In this document: positions 1-11,734 of the stretch, one piece after another
Layout: every line of letters starts with the position of its first letter
How positions within the stretch are numbered: the stretch's first letter is position 1
Translations under genes and position numbers: made by a program
Source of the DNA: Physella acuta
Taxonomy: Eukaryota > Mollusca > Gastropoda > Physidae
Assembly: GCF_028476545.1 (NCBI RefSeq)
Contig: NW_026732706.1
Coordinates: forward strand, 1 to 64,000
Direction of reading: 5' to 3'
DNA length: 64,000 nt
The notes under the pieces: generated by a model
The model's database searches: none
Seen by the model: the letters and a program-made list of their open reading frames with translations, nothing else
What the model was told of the DNA's origin: nothing

Positions 1-81
1 AAACTCTGGTCTATACTGTTACGTTGTGACGCTATCTGGCGCTACACTGTTACGGTATAAGGCGTTACGGTTACTGTAAGT

Positions 82-205
82 GGTCATCAATAAATGACGT
101 TACACTCGTAGGGGGTCGGGGGAGGGGTACGTAATTTTGTGACGGTGTGTGATGAGGGGGGGAGGGGGTTCAGATAGTGTGATGTCACACTTTTGCATTA
201 TAAAA
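82..205. mobile_element. G-rich TIR element fragment (GGTCATC...TGACGTCAC type), copy 1
   Basis: The segment opens with GGTCATCAATAAATGACGTT, followed by G-rich sequence with the words TTTTGTGACGGTGTGTGATG. It matches in layout the segment at 1036-1173, which ends in the reverse complement of the same terminus (CAATTATGGATGACCCCT). Such GGGGTCATCCATAAATTACGTCAC-ended miniature elements are widespread in invertebrates; that statement is from general knowledge, and the family name is not assigned here. Confidence 0.45.
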
Positions 206-723
206 TAAACCGGTAGTGATCTCCCCTAAACTTTCTCGAATATTCTTATATAAAACAACAGGGGATGGTAACTCGGGCTATAGACATGATTTTAATCCAT
301 TTTAAATACTTAAACTTTTAAAAATAGAATAGAATCTCATAAAAAAAAACATTGCGCACCAAGCAAACGCCGAATAAAAACGCGTATAATAGTGCGCAAT
401 ATTATTAGTACTTTAAAAATTTACATTAGTTTTTTGAGAAATCGGAAGTAGCGTAAATTACTACTTCCAGTCAACGGAAATTACTCAAAATTTAACAGAA
501 GGTAGAGAATTAGATCTTTTACTTACATGTGAAATTTCATTTATCTATCTGAAATAGTACTCAAGTTATAGGCTTTTGAAAAATTCAAAGTAGAAAAAGT
601 ACCACTTCCGGTTATCCGAAATCGCTCAAAAGTTGATACGGATCTACGATTTTGATAAAATACTTGTATATGAAATTTCATCAATCTAGCTGTAACGGTA
701 CTCAAGTTATCGTGTTTACACAC

Positions 724-768
724 GGACACACACACACACAGACACACACACAGACACACAGACATACG
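724..768. repeat. CA/GACA microsatellite
   Basis: An ACACAC run interrupted by GACA and CAGACAT words. It follows a segment that ends AAGTTATCGTGTTTACACACGG; a related sentence (CTCAAGTTATAGGCTTTTGA) occurs 140 bases upstream, so the microsatellite probably forms the tail of a dispersed repeat. Confidence 0.7.
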
Positions 769-1035
769 GACAAGATTGCAAAATTATGTTTTTCCGTATC
801 AGTGAGATGTAAAACGTCGAGATTTGCAAAAATCTCGATTTTTTTTTTTTTGCACGATTACAAGACTTTCTCTATACTTCGTATATACGAGAAAGTAAAA
901 AGTAATGTTAGAAAACGAATTTTTGCCGTCATTTCGCATAATTGTAATATTGAATTGTAATATGTAATATGCAATGTACAATTGTAATATGAATTGATTA
1001 AAATACTCTATGTTGACAGAGCTCAGACAAGATTT

Positions 1036-1173
1036 TGTAGGCTGACGTGTGACGTCATTTAGGGAGAGAGGCGGGGGGGGGGGGGTGGCTTTGGCTTTTT
1101 GTGACGATGTGTGACGGAGGGGAGGGGGGCGGGTAAAATCGTGAAAAAAGCGTGGCGTCAATTATGGATGACC
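1036..1173. mobile_element. G-rich TIR element, copy 2
   Basis: It begins with GTGACGTCATTTAGGG, passes through a 14-base G run, TTTTTGTGACGATGTGTGACG and further G blocks, and ends in TTATGGATGACCCCTAAGG. The two ends are imperfect inverted copies of each other, and the middle shares the GTGACGNTGTGTGA word with the copy at 82-205. No coding capacity is visible, so it is a non-autonomous miniature element or a fragment of one. Confidence 0.45.
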
Positions 1174-2190
1174 CCTAAGGTGTAGAAAAGCGTTATCTGG
1201 TGTTATACTTTCACGGTGTAGAAAAGCGAATTACTGTTCCGTTGTTTCCTCAGGTTATGTGTATGTGGCACAAGGAACTAAAAGAGTTGGGAAATGTCTG
1301 GAGAACACACGAGGCTGTTATTTATTACAGGAAACGCGAGGCATATTCTGTATAGCGGACTGTTTCCTAGTAATCTTAAAAATAAAAACAAATAAATGAC
1401 GATCTTTTCTTAGGTTTTCAACTAGCGATAGAGTGAGTAGTAGAGTCCCTAGGCGGGAAATGCGGTCTGTTCCGGGTGACGATATTTAGAGGGCGACAAC
1501 TCGAAAATATGGGGTGACACCAAACTGAAAATGTATAGTTTTTTGAGGGTGTGGGAGAACTCCCTGATTTACCGCACCCCACCTTCTGAAGCCACTGAGA
1601 TAAAGATAGCGTTTAGTTAGATGTCAGATGGGCGTATCCAATTAAGTAAGCGTATTATTACTGACTCTACTTTTAATGGATATAAATAAATAACAGATAG
1701 TGTATTTAACTTAACCCACAGCAACCTACCATAGCTATTAGTATTAAGTACTTAAACGAGGTATCGCTAAAATGTTGTACCGCCATTTGGGTTGCTTTCT
1801 ATTAGCTATACGACGTTTACTAGCAATTATCATTTGACGCAGTCGATTACTATGTACATCCACTGTTATCGATCATATTTTTTCCTAATGGGGTTGTCGA
1901 TACATGACGTCACGGGGGGGGGGGGGGGGGGGTATGATTTTGGAGACATTTTGAATTCTTAAAAATAAAGATACATATTCATTTCAACTAGAAGTATTCT
2001 TTCCGTAATTAGTTTCGGATTTCATTGTTACGTCTGTTAGCATGGCGGTCTGTTTTTCTGTGCATGGCGACGAAAGGGCACATAACTGCTAATACTGCCT
2101 GAAAAGATTTGTGATGCTGCCGTCTGTTCCCGGACACTGACTAAATGACTCCTACGACCTTCACGTGTGAGCGGTCATCTCGTTGTTAAT

Positions 2191-2280
2191 AGGGCTGGTA
2201 AGTAGGTCACGAACCAGTTCTATGGCTCATGCAGGTTTTATTGAGCCGTAGAACTGGTTGGTGACCTATTTACCAGCCCT
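2191..2280. mobile_element. 90 bp palindromic miniature element, copy 1
   Basis: A near-perfect inverted repeat: both arms run AGGGCTGGTAA..AGTTCTA.GGCTCA (39 bases each) around a 12-base centre containing GCAGGTTTT. A second copy lies at 46111-46200 and differs at only about four of 90 positions. There is no coding capacity. The flanks here are AAT and ATT, which does not give a clear target duplication. A transcript would fold into a long hairpin. Confidence 0.8.
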
Positions 2281-2445
2281 ATTGATCGGGCTATTCGATA
2301 AGCTCTTACATCTACTTGGCCTAACTTGTACATATTCTCCTTTTATAAATATATCTTAGTTTGGGTCATCACAGTGACTAAACCTGACTCAACACACCCA
2401 CACACACTGCAGCCTGCATGTGAGAATGTCTTAAGCAACTATATC

Positions 2446-3370
2446 TAGGTGGAAAGAATTAGACAGCAACTAGGTGGAAAGAATTAGACAGCAACATAGG
2501 TGGAAAGAATTAGACGGCAACTAGGTGGAAAGAATTAGACAGCAACATAGGTGGAAAGAATTAGACGGCAACTAGGTGGAAAGAATTAGACAGCAACATA
2601 GGTGGAAAGAATTAGACAGCAACTAGGTGGAAAGAATTAGACAGCAACATAGGTGGAAAGAATTAGACAGCAACTAGGTGGAAAGAATTAGACAGCAACA
2701 TAGGTGGAAAGAATTAGACAGCAACTAGGTGGAAAGAAGTAGACAGCAACTAGGTGGAAAGAATTAGACAGCAACATAGGTGGAAAGAAATAGACAGCAA
2801 CTAGGTGGAAAGAATTAGACAGCAACGAGGTGGAAAGAATTAGACAGCAACTAGGTGGAAAGAATTAGACAGCAACATAGGTGGAAAGAATTAGACAGCA
2901 ACTAGGTGGAAAGAATTAGACAGCAACATAGGTGGAAAGAATTAGACAGCAACTAGGTGGAAAGAATTAGACAGCAACATAGGTGGAAAGAATTAGACAG
3001 CAACTAGGTGGAAAGAAGTAGACAGCAACTAGGTGGAAAGAATTAGACAGCAACATAGGTGGAAAGAAATAGACAGCAACTAGGTGGAAAGAATTAGACA
3101 GCAACGAGGTGGAAAGAAATAGACAGCAACTAGGTGGAAAGAAGTAGACAGCAACTAGGTGGAAAGAAGTAGACAGCAACTAGGTGGAAAGAATTAGACA
3201 GCAACTAGGTGGAAAGAAGTAGACAGCAACTAGGTGGAAAGAAGTAGACAGCAACTAGGTGGAAAGAAGTAGACAGCAACTAGGTGGAAAGAAGTAGACA
3301 GCAACTAGGTGGAAAGAAGTAGACAGCAACTAGGTGGAAAGAAGTAGACAGCAACTAGGTGGAAAGAATT
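2446..3370. repeat. Minisatellite, 25/26 bp units, about 36 copies
   Basis: Tandem units built on TAGGTGGAAAGAATTAGACA followed by GCAAC. Two lengths alternate: a 25 bp form (CAACTAGG) and a 26 bp form (CAACATAGG). The position after GGAAAGAA also varies (TTAGAC, GTAGAC, AATAGAC). Most left and central units are TTAGAC in 25/26 alternation, while the right-hand quarter is an almost homogeneous run of the 25 bp GTAGAC form. The open frame across it on the minus strand is a by-product of the repeat, not a gene. Confidence 0.95.
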
Positions 3371-3642
3371 CCAAGTTTTATTTCAAGTCGAATGGGAAAG
3401 TTTGACATAGATACTATAATAAAATATACATTTTAAATATGACTCAGATCACAATTAGGTTCACTGAAGCAATATTAATGAATAAGATAGATCATTTGGT
3501 GATTGGATTTTAAAGCAACAGTAACAACCTGTGAATATTTTTAACAGACACATTTTCCCTATAAGAACAATAGCTAGATCAAATGGACACATCTACTAGA
3601 ACAAAAGTTTATTATATTGGACATTGTTCAGTGTTCTCTTAG

Positions 3643-3660
3643 GATATATATATATATAGG

Positions 3661-3748
<88 letters not shown>
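3643..3748. repeat. (TA)n microsatellite
   Basis: Almost pure TA dinucleotides over about 105 bases, with one interruption (GGCC) that sits in a short palindrome TATAGGCCTATA. Long TA runs recur at 45296-45407, 47002-47087 and 47175-47271. Confidence 0.95.
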
Positions 3749-3750
<2 letters not shown>

Positions 3751-4879
3751 ATAGAACATCTATTTCAAGTTGATATTGTATATTACATTCACCACATACA
3801 CAAAGCAAGCACCAGTTTAAAAGAACAAATATACTCATCTGAACAATTGCAACTTTAAAGCTATCAACAATACAGTTGCATCAATAGATTAAGCTAAAGC
3901 TATGATTTTTTTTTACTGTTAGAATTATGAGAAAACGAAAAACCAAATGCTTTGTTTCCATTTGTGATTTAAACTTAAAAATTAATTTTGGCAGATATTT
4001 TGCGATGATTCACCTCCCCAAACCCTTTGGGATCATAACTAAGTTGATGATCCCTATAAAGAATGAAAATGAAACCAACCCAAACAGAAAGTGACTTTAT
4101 AATTTGTTGTCTTACAGGATAATAGTTAATGGATATCAGATGATAGATCCATGTATAAAATGAGTACTTGCTTTAACAACTCGCAATTTATTCAATATTC
4201 TCCTTATCATGACCTTCCCTACAAAAAAACAACTTATTTGAAACATTTAAATGGTTAAAAAAATGCTTGATCTTCATGCAAGTTAATATAGCAACTTAAT
4301 ATAAATACTGTAAAAACAATTGTAAGAAGTGCTACTAAACATTATTGAATAATTAAACTAAAGCAATAGATTTTTCCTATTATATAACTGGCTGGCATTT
4401 TAATAGCTGCTGGATAGGTTGTAGTGAACAACCAATAAAAATCTGTCAACAAATGCCATCCAATCATCTAGCACCATTTACTATGTTGTTAGGACTATTT
4501 TTAAACTTAACAACTGCATTTTATTTTCACATTCAACAAGCCTTTAAAAATGTTTTTTTTTCATCTGTATAAAATTTACCATTAATATGTAGTACTATAA
4601 AAAAGACTTACCTAAAATCCATTTATATGAACATCATGTATTTTTGTTATCCAAATCACTCACTAACAATAAATACTTGCATGTGTATATGTGTGTATAT
4701 ACATACATATATATGCAAAGATTTATTTTACATTCAGAAACACACTTCATATACTTATACATGTTTCTGCATTGTATTAATTTATATATATATATATATA
4801 TATTAAATCTGTGACTCATTTGGCATATATTTTGCATATACGTTATCACAAATTGGGGTGAAACAGTGGAGGTGTTATA

Positions 4880-5126
4880 CATACATAAGAACAACAGCTG
4901 TGTAAAGTTAAGTTCCCTTTCTGAACCTGACAGTCCATGGGGGGTAAGTGAAGTAGAGTTCAACTGTTTTTGTGACCTCAGCATATGAAGGAATAGTAGT
5001 CAGCAATATGCCCAGCAGCGTTTACTGAACGTGAGCTGGGCGGACTCTACTGACGAACCCGGATTTGAACTAGAGACTTTCCGGTTAGAAGCCGAGAGCT
5101 CTATCGCTAGGCCACACTGTCCCATG
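4880..5126 (-). mobile_element. tRNA-derived SINE, copy 1
   Basis: Read on the minus strand, the head at about 5123-5052 is tRNA-like: GTGGCCTAGCGATAGAGC in the D-arm region, an anticodon loop CTTCTAA (TCT, arginine type) between CTCGG and CCGGA, then a B-box-like AGTTCAAATCC. The body that follows shares about 110 bases with the segment at 14985-15205: GGGCATANTGCT, CTATTCCTTCATA, AGGTCAC, GAACTCTACTTCAC and CCATGGAC. A tRNA head with a shared 3' body is the signature of a SINE. The acceptor stem does not close, so this is not a working tRNA. Confidence 0.75.
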
Positions 5127-7854
5127 TTATATGTGTACCATCAAGTTAAAAGTTCCTGGGGGCAAGCTAAAGTACAACAGCTAACAGAAGAAAGAAAAGA
5201 TAAACGAAGATACAAAAACAAGAAATGGAACTATTGCATAATGTACAACAGAATGATAAATACTGCATTCATTCTCACTGGCACTGCCCAGACACACATG
5301 AACAGATACAGGATGATGAATTAATGCTTGATAGAGAATGTGGATCACAGCGTTATTAAGATATTAACAATATTTATATTGGCATAGATTATTGATATCA
5401 GAGTAAAAGGTTACAATGAATATTACAGTGGAACACATCTATAGTAGAAATATTGAGTGGATTAAAAACTTTCCTACTTAGATTTGAATTTATTTCCCCT
5501 ACATCCACAATAACAAGCTGTGTAATTTGTGCACGTTGGGCAGGATTTTTTGTCGTTCTTTTTTTTTTTTTTTAAAACCATGGTGTTTATTTGAAAAGAA
5601 TTTATTGAAAGAACACAAAGATTTTTTTTTAATGGAATGTCACTGAACCCTGACAACTGGTCAAAGGTTATTTTAAAATCCTGCATAAAGGGAAGTAACT
5701 ACCACAGTGGTAATTTTGTATGAAAGGATTGTTTTTTTTTTTAAATACCAGACAGATTGACACACAAAAAATTTTTGTGTGCCAATGAGCTTTTTGCTAC
5801 TAGTACTAGATAAGGGGAAGTAATAGATTTGTAACTGGAAAAAGTAAATTTTAAAATAAAGTTAGAGATACTAAACAAGAGTTGAATATTCAATTATACT
5901 AGACAATGATGGTTGATAAAAATATAATTCTTTTAATTAAGCAAAAGTTCATGGATTTCTATCTTACTAGATATAAACTATGTCATCTAAAAAATCTGGC
6001 CACTCTTTTTAAATGCCAGAAAAGCTAAACAGGTAAAAACAAATGAACTGATTTTTTACGAGCAAGTAAAAGAAGCATATTAATGTGTACAAGGAATGGC
6101 AAAAAGAATGAATCACTTGTGTTGTGCTAATACCAGTTGATGAAGATTTAAAAAAAAAGTTTTGTCAATGGCACTGTCAACAATAATATAATAAAAAATG
6201 AACACATTTTCAGAGAGCAAACAATAGTCCAAATATAACAAGAATATGAGGAGCAAGAAACCCATTGAGACCTACTTCAACACATGAATACCATAATATT
6301 TATTGTAACACTCTAATTAAAAGAACAATTTTAAAAACTAGAGGAAATATAAGTTGGAATTGAAAACCAACTTGTTTAAGAAGAGTATGCATTCCAATAA
6401 AAGTTTGTAGGGTTAAGGATTTTTTTTAAAAACAATTTTTAATTAAATGATTTAAATATTGATCAAAAGTTGAAGGAACATTAGCACAACCAATTGGCTT
6501 TGGATCTTCTGTCTGAGTGGTTAGTAAAACTAGCACTGAATATACACACTCACAATGTCATAAAATTGAGAATGAACAAATAAATGCAAAAAAAAATGAT
6601 TGAACACAGATTAGTAAAATATAAAGTACATTGATAAGCATGTTATGCAATGGCATGTTTGGATTTTATTATGGTATAAATTTCAAACTGATTTTTTGTT
6701 ATGATAGCTTTTGCCATATAAATATGTTTGGAGCAAAAGGGGTTAAAATCACACACAGATATATAATATATATAACTTTTAAAAAATCAAAACTTATCAC
6801 AAAGTTAAGCATTAAAAAAGCCAGTTTTGAAAGTGAAGAATATCACATAATTCAAAACAAAGAGGTGAAGCAAAGTAAAAAAAAAATGCAAAATAACAAA
6901 GCTCATATTTTTTTTGACAAGGCTATTAAATGATGGTGTCAAACCAAGGTTTAACAGCCATTTTATTCGTAGATTTTTTAAAATCAAGTCTTGATCCAGT
7001 GATTATAACACATACTCGTGTCATTATATTTCTCTTAAATTTGTCCCTCTTTAAAACATTATGAGGTTTGGTATTTGAATGGGGTGTAGCTCTAAATACC
7101 TATCTGAGTGCTTAGCTTTAACCAGTATACCATGTCTACATATCCTTTGAGAAGCTGACAATCAAATATTTGGGATACATCTTTAGAAGTTTACAATAGT
7201 GTTTTTTTTTTTTTTTTAAATTCAAGCTCTAACAGGGAAGGTATTAATTAATACTGAATTCAAAATAATGAGCTCCATTCATGCTAGCTATTATAGTTTT
7301 TTAACAAAACAAAAATAAATACAATGTTGAATGGGCATTCAAACAAATCAATTAAAAAATTAAAAAAAAAAAGTCAGTATTGTTTGATACACAAATATTT
7401 AAAAAATCTTTAGGTCAATGTGACCTGAATTCAAATACAAAACAAATTGAGACAACCCATGCTTCAATTGCTTTATTATGTACAGTAAAACAGTAAAATT
7501 GAACACTATAATAACTTAGGTGAATACAGACAGAGTCAGTGGTTAGAACAATTCTGAATAGAGGACAGACTTAGGATAACTGTAAGTATGGGATTATGGT
7601 TGATTGAAGGATTTCAAGTTTTAATTAGCACAACTGCACCTTGTAGTTCTAAAAAGTACCAAATTTGTGCAATTTTTATGTTAGGTTAATTATGTCTATG
7701 ACCTTAAAAAGTCTTACAGAGAAAAAAGCTAAGCCTACAACAATTTTTTAAAATAACATTGTGGGTTGTTTTCTTATGTTTTCTTTTTTAGATGAGATCA
7801 GCTGTAGAAAAATCAAGCATGTATTTCATTCTCATGGAATTTCAAAAGTATAAC

Positions 7855-8232
7855 TGTGACCCTCCACGGACAATCGGGTCACTTAACACTCAAAGCTGAT
7901 TTTGAGTTTTTCAGTCAACCCTAAAGCCTTTATATCACTGATTTGTATTGTGACGGCTGTTGAGGAACCAAACCAACAGAAATGAGTGTTGTATTGTTTA
8001 CTGTCCTTATTGTAGTTATCAGAAATTTGAAGTTTACTCCCCAACGGCTTCATACCAAGCATATTGGTTTGCTATTTTCAAAAGACAATTTAAATATTAA
8101 TTTCAATTTTTAAAAACCTCCACAACACGTGTGTATAAATAGTTATAAATAAACAAGATCCAAAAATGTATAATAAAACAATTGTGACTCTAGCTCATGG
8201 CACAAAGCAATTCTTTTTTTTGGAGGATCACA
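7855..8232. mobile_element. Short TIR element (TGTGACCCTCCA ends)
   Basis: The left end reads TGTGACCCTCCACGG and the right end, on the opposite strand, reads TGTGATCCTCCA, so 11 of 12 terminal bases agree as an inverted repeat. The interior (about 350 bp) has no open frame of note. No convincing target duplication is visible. A non-autonomous DNA transposon is the likely explanation, but one copy alone gives limited support. Confidence 0.45.
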
Positions 8233-8868
8233 ATTTTTTTGTTCGGTCATGTGGGCTCACGAGTAACTGACCAGCTTATGACTTGTCTGACCAACTAACT
8301 GATGGTCAGTACACTGAAGCAAACACATCAGAGATACAACTTCTCAAACTAATACATAATAAAAAAAAATCTGTCATTTAAACCACACGCTCAACAACAC
8401 AATCAGACGCCCCAGAATGAGACATATTACAATGGACACATCACAGATGTAGTTTTAAACAAAAAAATAAAAAAACTTATAACATTTTAAAAACCACAAA
8501 AAGATAGATAATACTCTATGTATGAACCTATACCATTCACACAGCTTCAAGACTGACTATTCAAATCAAGTATTTCTCCAAAGTTCATTATGAACGAGGG
8601 ATGTCTAAAAGGACAGTATAGACATACAATAGTGCATATGTTGCGGTGTCTTCAGCAGTATCCAATACTTTGTATAGAATTACGGTAATACGGACTCAAT
8701 GGAGGAAAATAATCTAGTGATATGTGCGATACAAGTGTCAGATATGTTAAAAGGACTTTGTGATATATGTGCCAGGTAGTAAAACTGACAGGTAGTCATA
8801 TTAGTTAGGTGGGCTCAAGTGCATCCTAATGGACAATTACAATGGACATATGTGTAAAAGATACAACA
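8233..8868. other. AT-rich non-coding stretch
   Basis: Between the TIR element and the 25 bp minisatellite I see no exon, RNA gene or clear repeat. Confidence 0.5.
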
Positions 8869-9161
8869 CCCACCACACCGGATGACCACACCACCCACCA
8901 AGCTGGATGACCACATCAACCACCAAGATGGATGACCACACCATCCATCAAGCTGGATGACCGCACCACCCACCAAGTTGAATGACCGCACCACCCACCA
9001 AGTTGAATGACCACACCACCCACCAAGGTGGATGACCACACCACCAACAAAACTCAATGACCACACCACCCACTAAGTTGGATGACCACACCACCCACCA
9101 AGCTGGATGACCACACCACCAACAAAACTCAATGACCAGACCACCCACCAAGCTGGATGAC
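8869..9161. repeat. Minisatellite, about 25 bp units, 11-12 copies
   Basis: Tandem units of the form GGATGACCACACCACCCACC followed by AAGCT or AAGTT. Variants include CATCAACC, CCAACAAAACTCAA and CCGCACC. Unit divergence is higher than in the array at 2446-3370 and the sequence is unrelated to it. Minus-strand frames across it translate as low-complexity WSSSLVGG-type repeats and are not genes. Confidence 0.9.
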
Positions 9162-11734
9162 TCAATACATTTTAAAATTTTAAGTAACCAAAAAGACAAC
9201 TAAAATTGTAATATTTGTTTTGGTTTTTTGCTAAAGAAAACAGCTGAGTAAACAGGTATCTATTATGACTCAATAAGGAAATACATTTTAAGTTTACCAT
9301 AAAAAAATTAAAATTAATAACTATTGACCAAAAAGGTCTTGAGACTAAATATTTGAAAATGCAGATCGCATTTTTTTTTTTTTTAAATAAGGTTAAATTC
9401 CAATAAAGCATTTAACACTGGCAAGAGAAGTAAACCATTTAAATGTAGCTCTATATATGTGCAGTGATACTTCATAAATATGAACTGCTTAAAATCAATA
9501 ATGTTATGACTAGATATTTTAATTCAAAACATTTAGCTGAACACAGTAATCTTAAAAATTACTTACAGTTTACTGTAAGAGAGAGAGCAATGTATTTGAT
9601 CAATAAAAAACAGTCTGTATGTAACTAGATAGTTATAAATTATTTAAAAAAATTTCTTATCAACACCTGGAGAAAAATGTAAATTATTAGATAAAATTCC
9701 AGTTTCATATCAGAGCTGCATAGCTGGTCTTTAAACTTCCTTTTCTTTACAATAAAAAGTAAACTTTTTCAATTCTGTAGAGTTGTTCAAATTGTACAAA
9801 CATGTTTAAATGTGGTTAAGTAGTGATTATTCCTAGAACTTTTCATGTATCATAGGATTGCATAAGAATATTGAAACCTAACATACCAATAGCATACATC
9901 TAACACTTGAGAATGAGGGACTGTATTGTATTCTTTAGGCACCAGGGGAATGAAATCCATCAACAGATTAGACAGAAGGGTTACATGATCATGCATGTGA
10001 ACTAAAAACAAAATGACATCTAGGCCTATGATCAACTTACTGAGGGGAATGAAATACAATAGATTACAGTGACAGGAGAGTTACCTAAACATGTGAACTA
10101 AAAACAAAATGTCACTTATAATCACATTACAGGATACCATTATTGTCACTTAAAATAGAATCTTTGATAACTTGCAAACAATACTTAAAGGTATTGTTTA
10201 AGGAACTCTTGAGAATTTTATTCAGAACTACTAGAGGTGGGTTTTTTAAATATAGATTTACTGGTTTGAAGTTCACAAGACTATAGAGAGAAGCCTCAAG
10301 GTGCAGACTTTTTTTGTGTATAAGCAATCTTGTTTAAAATGTTTGATGTTTCAGAAAAGCAAGTAGGGCCTATTTACTATACGTCAATAACATGTTTTGT
10401 TGGGTTATCTGATACTGAGTGCCCAGAATGTGTGCCACAGAAAATTTCTTTTATTTAAGCATGTAAATGTGTCAGCATAAATGCCACTGTACTAAGTGAA
10501 CGGGCCTTGAAAGGTTTTTGTTTTTTAAACTTAGATAAATTGTAGATAAAAATATAATTCAACTGTTATAAATCTAAAACTATTGTACAGTTTCGTAAAC
10601 TTTCATTGCACTTTGTGAATAATGTTAGTGTGTGTTAAAGCTCTATAAATGCTTGTTGTATATAAAAAAAAAATTATAATTAAAAAAAAAAAGAATAAAA
10701 ATCTGACAGTTAAAAATGGATGTCTTAAAGCCAATTAAAACTAAATTTACATAAACTCCATTAGAACTGAATCAACTTGTGGGTTATGAAAAATGGAATA
10801 TTTGACTTCAATAGGAATAACATGACTTGATAAGATTTGTAAATGATTTTTTATACAAATGCATCTTCAGTAAAAAATAAATGTAGTAACATCATTGCAC
10901 TGTATCTTCAACAGTAACCAAATGGGATTTCACAGCAAACTATAAGTGACAGTTAAAAAGTCCATTGATATTCCCTGAAGCAAACTTTTCACAACCAGTT
11001 CAAACTAGAAAAATTTGGTTCTCTTCCATGATAGTCATTGAACCATAGGACATTTTTTTTTTTTACAAGTAAGTGATTACAATTACCAATCAACTTTGGC
11101 TAAATTACAAAGATTAATGATGAAGTATTTTTCTTCTGCAAATGATACATGAACATGTTCCCAGGTAAACACACAATCATCAGCCAAAAGTTTCCATAAA
11201 ATTCTAATTAATCTAATTACAGCACTAACAGTCAATTTATCCAATCACTTTTTCTAACTTTGTCATTTTTTAAAAAATCCCACATTTGTAAGTGAACAAA
11301 GCATTTAAACTGATGAATTTATTTTTAAAAAAAAGATGGACTAGCTATTTTTAAAATGCTGTTTGTTGAATTTCTAATAACATACACATGGCCTTTTTAC
11401 TTTAATAGAATATTTTGGAAATAAAAACTAAAAAAAAAACAACATATGACTACAATAATTTTAAACAATATATTATAAGATTTTTCATTTAGCTCTAAAA
11501 AAAAACAAGTGCATATGATAGGTTCAGAGTTTGCATCTTTGATTCAATTGCAATCCATCCTGCTCATGCATATAAAGGGTCAGTTGAATTCAGGTGTGCT
11601 ATTAGATAAGTGTCGAGGCCCAGAAGAGCTTCCCACATTATTTGTGCATGTCACATTTGGGCTGTACTAGCACCAAAGGGTCACTGTAAGATTAAATGCA
11701 ACCTATAGACCTAGATTGATGAGAGACTAGAGTT
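9162..11734. other. AT-rich stretch, partly 3' UTR of the DUF1399 gene
   Basis: There are no conserved open frames. The right part must contain the 3' untranslated region of the minus-strand gene ending at 11735. A minus-strand AATAAA (TTTATT on the plus strand, 11318-11323) lies about 410 bases past its stop codon. A local 60-base resemblance (TGAACTAAAAACAAAATG, near 9998 and 10092) shows a small duplication. I see nothing else to annotate. Confidence 0.5.
11318..11323 (-). promoter_or_regulatory. Candidate polyadenylation signal of the DUF1399 gene
   Basis: AATAAA on the minus strand, about 410 bases downstream of the stop codon at 11735. Other AATAAA hexamers occur further on in this AT-rich DNA, so the true site is not fixed by sequence alone. 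Confidence 0.35.

Larger units (their letters stand above)
1..2445. other. Gene-free left flank, repeat-rich
   Basis: No exon chain or conserved protein is visible here. The stretch holds two copies of a G-rich element whose ends read like GGTCATCcATAAATGACGT (near 82-205 and 1036-1173), a CA-type microsatellite (724-768), a 19-base G run near 1914-1932 and a 90 bp palindrome (2191-2280). The open frames between 541 and 1161 come from low-complexity CACACA and poly-G sequence and have no protein character. Around 1438-1600 a CCGGGTGACG-type segment ends in GAAGCCACTG and may be a decayed hAT-type fragment; I am not sure of its limits. Confidence 0.6.
3371..7854. other. AT-rich non-coding stretch with a SINE
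   Basis: No exon with protein-like content and matched splice sites was found. The stretch contains a (TA)n run (3643-3748), a SINE in minus orientation (about 4880-5126), several short A or T runs, and otherwise unremarkable AT-rich DNA. It may include spacer downstream of the minus-strand DUF1399 gene, but I cannot tie it to that transcript. Confidence 0.6.

Noticed and set aside
2967-3179. Open frame through the 25/26 bp minisatellite, and the possibility of a CRISPR-like array
   Set aside because: The units are contiguous with no unique spacers, and the genome is clearly eukaryotic. The frame is a repeat artefact.
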